Positions 6,001 to 8,058 of a stretch of DNA of 8,058 nucleotides are shown piece after piece. Origin of the DNA: an uncultured Campylobacter sp. (GTDB lineage Bacteria > Campylobacterota > Campylobacteria > Campylobacterales > Campylobacteraceae); contig NZ_CALIIS010000099.1 of assembly GCF_938017705.1 (NCBI RefSeq), positions 1-8,058 on the forward strand, given 5' to 3'. The notes under the pieces are model-generated. The model saw nothing but the letters and a program-made list of their open reading frames with translations, searched no databases and had not been told where the DNA came from. A program made the translations under genes and the position numbers. Positions within the stretch are counted from its first letter, which is position 1. Each line of letters begins with the position of its first letter.

Positions 6001-7574
6001 CTGATATAGATATTGATCTTTCGGATATCAAACCGAGCGTCAAAGCGCAAGAGCCTGTTAAAAAGGTTGAAATTCCAAGCGTAGAAGAAGAAATTCCTGT
6101 AGCCGTTAAAACCGAGCCTGAAATTCCTATCGCTAAAGCTTCGAAGCCTGATACTTCAAGTGTTTCTGCTCATGAAGATGAAATTTCAAGTGTTAAACTT
6201 TCAGAACCTGAAATTCCAACTAAAAAGATAATTGAACCAGAACCTATCGCTGTTGAGCCAGAGCCAGTAGCAATTGAGCCTGAACTAAAACCTATCAAGC
6301 CAAAACTTGAAGAGGTTAAACAGGGACCGTCAAATATCGAGTCTGAACCGGTAACGCCAGTAGTAGAACCAGCGGCTCAAAATATTCCTGCCGAAGAGCC
6401 GAGTATTGAGCCGGAGCCTGTAGATATTCCGAAAGTGGAGCTTGCTACTCAAAACGACCATGTCGAAGAGCCCGAGATCGAGCCTGTTAGCGTAAAAGTC
6501 GAACCGGTAGTTATCCCGCAGCCTGAGGAAGAGGAGATGGTCGAGGTGCCCGTTACCGTATACGAAGACGAGCAACAGGAAGAAACCATTATGGTCGAAG
6601 AGGATGTCGAAGTCGAAGAAGAGGTTGAAGTGCCGGTAGAGAGAAATCCTGCCGATGAAAATGTACCTTTGGTCAATAGAAAATATAACGCCAAAATCCT
6701 TATTGCGGAGGATAATGAGATCAATCAAAAGCTTATGAAGCATACGTTAAATAGCTTTAATATGAATTTGACGATAGTCGAAAACGGACTTTTGGCGCTG
6801 GAAGCCAGAAAAGCCAATAACGACTATGATCTCATATTTATGGATATTTCGATGCCTGTTATGGACGGTATCGAATCTACAAAACAGATCAAACAATACG
6901 AGCACGAGAATAATCTCCGCCACATCCCGATCGTGGCTGTTACTGCCAATGCACTAAAGGGCGATAGAGAGAAATTTATGGCGGCGGGGCTTGACGAATA
7001 CTGCACCAAGCCGATCAAAAAGGATATCTTAGCCCAAATGCTAGATAATTTTATCGGTGATAAACGATCTGATGCAGCGCCAGCCGGTGGAACTACAAAG
7101 AAGCTGGTTAAAAAGCTTGTCAAACGCCAAGTGCCTAAGACGGTCATTAAAACTGTCAAAGTGCCAAAGACGATAATGAAGCTAGTTCCTAAAAAAAGTA
7201 TAGTTTCCGATGACGTAGTGAAAGCTAAGGGTGCGCGCGTGCCGACAAAAGATATACTTATATGCAAGGCAAACATTATGGAAAGTAAAATTTTTGCCAG
7301 CATATTAAAACACCAGTATAAAGACGTAGAAATTGCGGGCAATTTCGACCAGCTTATTTCTATGGCGGCTACGGGTAGCTATAAGCTTGTTTTGATTGAT
7401 AAAAAGCTAGCAGGGCTAGACTTAGCGGCGTTAGAGAGCTTGCGCCGAAAAGCGTCTGCGACCAAGCTAGTTCTGTTTTCTAACGACAACGATGAAAATC
7501 CACTATTTAGCGAAGTCGCTAGTTACAATATTACCAAGTCGGGTCTTGAGAAACTCGCACAAAAATATATATAA
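3024..7574 (+). CDS. NIT-domain hybrid sensor histidine kinase with two pseudo-receivers
   Basis: This 1516-residue inner-membrane kinase has TM1 (about 13-31), a helical periplasmic sensor (about 46-300) resembling the NIT nitrate/nitrite-sensing family by its LVEQVDKERGITSAFL segment, TM2 (about 324-344), and a HAMP-like linker. HisKA has H417 in SHEIRTPLNG. HATPase_c has N534, D568-TGIGI and GGTGLGL (597-603), so the kinase core looks active. Residues about 650-760 look like a receiver without its phosphoacceptor (T704 in its place). A Glu/Pro/Lys-rich linker (about 780-1215) leads to an intact receiver: E1229/D1230, D1274, T1307, K1329. Basic Val-Pro-Lys repeats (1359-1392) precede a degenerate receiver (1408-1516) that keeps D1459, S1486 and K1505 but has Cys-Lys for the acidic pair. 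No Hpt or DNA-binding domain is seen. AAGGA lies 6 nt before the ATG. The ligand is unknown; nitrate or nitrite is only a family-based suggestion. Confidence 0.93.
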   Translation: MNLNTTSALRLVSGIPLLLIFAFASYFLFISLQDYARVGILQQQIAKNSNLAALVEQVDKERGITSAFLGSEGNPGMGTLLSGQRKKTDDALAKYKESKNISENVIKKTIFDIFAYGTGNDELLAAETDIDGLLDKLPQVRMDVDAQSKSFGELFSSYFQKFDDDVKTIQRVLREGLVSSNITVWTVSLLNTYEAMDATASERDYIIEYIIGSKAMNQAQLRTWASFNLSSSLPNYYFLPESDARAAILKILDGEEFQNALRETAKISATLQQEADEGHYSVPFQEWFASTTLKYKKLSEISEKINAELAAHADTYLAQRLRNLFIALGIWVLAAILVIFALGITRRLRQNVTDLGNVLSRIGDLTNQHEHIDVRTSEGVNKAYSLIEDALDLIAYQKGAAEDANKAKSIFLANMSHEIRTPLNGIIGFTELLKNTDLDEEKRDYVDTIEKSSENLLTIINNILDVSKIESNKVELEDILFNPIQDFESAVEIYVAKAAEKNIDILLYIDPTLVHHLYGDITKIKEVLINLMSNAVKFTPEHGTIVVEILREPSKAPGEAIVTFSVEDTGIGISEDKLANVFNAFSQADSTITRKYGGTGLGLTISSKYVAMMGGKLQVKSTVGKGTRFYFTLAFKETQKTDADAVFESIKGLNFALLADSADTMYNDIVKNYISKLGGKISIFNTNAQFRSAQNNNKYDALITRFKNYGEVSDILSMPTILTLKPKELQSISISNSKIFTLTEPFNLTKFVKTLDKISKSGIALSRSDFAPQTHEIKLDAEVEKPIVSDEMIMEEPVVKERPIINKLDELRHATTSSADELRAILQSRRRTHDAEAHSAHKEEAVSKSSIAQELKKEAPKAEEPVIKPIDIEPMSDIKIEKTEPESPKINVDIPEIVIPHAEKPKVEPSSTKDAQTDIDEPISLEIPDDFVGLKTHAAQTQVPKAETPSIDLSDIEIELPKIKKEEEVKAEPAKVEIPKAKVETHKAEIEIPDIDIDLSDIKPSVKAQEPVKKVEIPSVEEEIPVAVKTEPEIPIAKASKPDTSSVSAHEDEISSVKLSEPEIPTKKIIEPEPIAVEPEPVAIEPELKPIKPKLEEVKQGPSNIESEPVTPVVEPAAQNIPAEEPSIEPEPVDIPKVELATQNDHVEEPEIEPVSVKVEPVVIPQPEEEEMVEVPVTVYEDEQQEETIMVEEDVEVEEEVEVPVERNPADENVPLVNRKYNAKILIAEDNEINQKLMKHTLNSFNMNLTIVENGLLALEARKANNDYDLIFMDISMPVMDGIESTKQIKQYEHENNLRHIPIVAVTANALKGDREKFMAAGLDEYCTKPIKKDILAQMLDNFIGDKRSDAAPAGGTTKKLVKKLVKRQVPKTVIKTVKVPKTIMKLVPKKSIVSDDVVKAKGARVPTKDILICKANIMESKIFASILKHQYKDVEIAGNFDQLISMAATGSYKLVLIDKKLAGLDLAALESLRRKASATKLVLFSNDNDENPLFSEVASYNITKSGLEKLAQKYI
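5361..6666 (+). repeat. low-complexity Glu/Pro/Lys repeat linker inside the kinase
   Basis: This encodes about 435 residues (780-1215) built from imperfect short repeats and almost certainly disordered. Three zones follow each other: Glu-Ile-Pro units (about 890-1065), Glu-Pro-Glu-Pro / Val-Glu-Pro units (about 1067-1165), and a strongly acidic Val-Glu-Val-Pro stretch (1172-1208). At DNA level the octamer GAAATTCC (Glu-Ile-Pro) occurs in the same frame at 5799, 5952, 5994, 6069, 6090, 6120 and 6210. A longer partial copy is IDLSDIEIELPKI (951-963) against IDIDLSDIKPSV (994-1005). The open minus-strand frames across it are a by-product of this composition. Confidence 0.85.
7098..7199 (+). repeat. 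basic Val-Pro-Lys repeat after the intact receiver
   Basis: Kinase residues 1359-1392 comprise KKLVKKLVKR followed by VPKTVIKTVK and VPKTIMKLV, a tandem of about 10 residues. It is almost free of acidic residues, in sharp contrast with the acidic Val/Pro stretch before the receiver. Confidence 0.7.
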
Positions 7575-7588
7575 GGATGAGGTTTTAA

Positions 7589-7969
7589 ATGAGAGATTTG
7601 AAAGTTTTAACGGTTGATGACGACGCTATAAATTTAAAGCTACTTGAAGTTATGCTAAAAAAATATGGCAAATTCCAAACCATACTCCAAGCCAAAAACG
7701 GCTTGGACGCCCTTGCCGTACTCGAAGTTCAGCCCGTTGATTTGATTTTATTAGATATCGTAATGCCTGTGATGAATGGGCTGGAATTTTTAGATAATCT
7801 TCACGCTAGAGAAAGTATAGCTCATATCCCCGTCATCGTCCTTACTACGGACGAGACCGCTAAACGAGAGGCTTTAAATAAAGGTGCTTATGACTTTATG
7901 ACAAAGCCCATCAATGACAAAGATCTTCACAAAAAACTAGACGACGTTATGAATATTATCGGCGATTAA
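7589..7969 (+). CDS. single-domain CheY-like response regulator
   Basis: This 126-residue protein is one receiver domain. It has the acidic cluster D10-D11-D12 (TVDDD), phosphoacceptor D56 (LLLDIVMPVMNG reads as the standard beta3 motif), T86 (VLTTD) and K106 (TKPI), so it should be phosphorylatable. There is no output domain, and it ends just after helix 5, so it must act by binding a partner, as CheY does, or serve as a phosphate shuttle or sink. It lies 14 nt after the kinase stop with GAGG 6 nt before its ATG, so the two form an operon and the kinase is its likely phosphodonor. It is not obviously the chemotaxis CheY: no chemotaxis genes are nearby. A strong terminator overlaps its stop codon. 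Confidence 0.93.
   Translation: MRDLKVLTVDDDAINLKLLEVMLKKYGKFQTILQAKNGLDALAVLEVQPVDLILLDIVMPVMNGLEFLDNLHARESIAHIPVIVLTTDETAKREALNKGAYDFMTKPINDKDLHKKLDDVMNIIGD
7954..7959 (+). promoter_or_regulatory. weak candidate -10 box for the tRNA gene
   Basis: TATTAT, one mismatch from TATAAT, lies at the end of the regulator gene. Transcription from about 7966 would give a 17-nt tRNA leader and would leave out the 5' arm of the terminator, so it would not be terminated. There is no -35 match and no clear T-periodicity. The box is proposed because the tRNA needs a promoter or read-through past the terminator. Confidence 0.25.
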
Positions 7970-7982
7970 ATTGCCGATTTTT
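7958..7982 (+). terminator. intrinsic terminator of the kinase-regulator operon
   Basis: ATCGGCGA (7958-7965) pairs with TTGCCGAT (7971-7978) with one G-T wobble around the 5-nt loop TTAAA, and five T's (7978-7982) follow. The stem includes the last codons and the TAA of the regulator gene, and the T-run touches the first base of the tRNA gene. Confidence 0.8.
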
Positions 7983-8058
7983 GTCCTCGTAGCTCAGTAG
8001 GATAGAGCGCAAAATTCCTAATTTTGAGGCCACAGGTTCGAATCCTGTCGGGGACACC
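7983..8058 (+). tRNA. tRNA-Arg (anticodon CCU)
   Basis: A full cloverleaf can be drawn. The acceptor stem is GTCCTCG (7983-7989) with CGGGGAC (8049-8055), 7 bp with one G-T. The D stem is GCTC/GAGC, and the anticodon stem CAAAA/TTTTG encloses the loop TTCCTAA, giving anticodon CCT. The variable loop is AGGCC, and the T arm is ACAGG-TTCGAAT-CCTGT. The discriminator is A8056, and the next two bases are CC, so an encoded CCA tail is probably cut by the window edge. It reads AGG codons. tRNA-Arg genes are common integration sites, but the flank is outside the window. Confidence 0.95.

Noticed and set aside
5361..6666. The kinase repeat region as a CRISPR array or tandem DNA repeat
   Set aside because: Repeats are short, imperfect, irregularly spaced and always in codon frame, so they come from protein composition and not from a repeat-spacer array.
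5579..6743. Long open minus-strand frames (up to 154 residues) across the kinase linker
   Set aside because: They mirror the Glu/Pro/Lys repeats as Ser/Ile-, Ser/Thr- or Phe/Leu/Arg-rich strings, overlap each other, and have no ribosome sites or family features. The plus-strand frame is plainly the gene.
6824..7342. A 172-residue minus-strand open frame opposite the intact receiver
   Set aside because: The opposite strand encodes conserved receiver motifs in frame. This frame has no recognisable domain and is a shadow.
7589..7969. The small regulator as the chemotaxis protein CheY
   Set aside because: It has a general CheY-like fold, but its gene context is a hybrid kinase and no chemotaxis gene is adjacent, so the specific name is not supported.
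7983..8058. tRNA-Arg gene as an attachment site of an integrated element
   Set aside because: The downstream side is outside the window, and no integrase or direct repeat of the tRNA end is seen upstream.

Overview
The window reads as chromosomal DNA from a Campylobacter-type bacterium (Campylobacterota). Support comes from the UvrC and GuaA sequences, the frequent AAAATTT-type Lys/Ile codon runs, the promoter style (a -10 box behind T-rich DNA with no clear -35), and the order guaA / small conserved gene / uvrC. From memory that order matches C. jejuni (Cj1248-Cj1247c-Cj1246c). GC looks moderate, higher than C. jejuni, so a species of the oral or gut group (gracilis, rectus, showae, concisus, curvus) is my guess. 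The species is inference.

Bases 1-637, minus strand: the 5' part of guaA (GMP synthase, running off the left edge), preceded by a 66-residue lipoprotein gene of LptM type. Bases 608-2858, plus strand: a DUF721/DciA-like gene overlapped by uvrC, which starts at TTG. The lipoprotein and DUF721-like genes are divergent and their coding regions overlap head to head by 30 bp, so each promoter must lie inside the other gene.

Bases 2859-3023: a 165-bp intergenic region with a probable promoter and a leader of about 110 nt that can form local hairpins. Bases 3024-7969: a two-gene signalling operon. The first gene encodes a 1516-residue membrane hybrid histidine kinase: TM1, a periplasmic NIT-like helical sensor, TM2, HisKA, HATPase_c, a degenerate receiver, a linker of about 430 residues rich in Glu, Pro and Lys, an intact receiver, a basic Val-Pro-Lys repeat, and a second degenerate receiver. 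The second gene, 14 nt downstream, encodes a single-domain CheY-like response regulator. The simplest reading is a signal sensed in the periplasm, autophosphorylation at H417, transfer to D1274 and/or to the separate regulator, and output through protein contacts, since neither protein has a DNA-binding domain and no Hpt domain is visible.

Bases 7958-8058: a strong intrinsic terminator that overlaps the regulator's stop codon, directly followed by a tRNA-Arg(CCU) gene that reaches the right edge. No mobile elements, CRISPR arrays or prophage genes are seen. The unusual part is the kinase: its repeat-built linker, two pseudo-receivers, and oppositely charged Val/Pro segments on either side of the one intact receiver.
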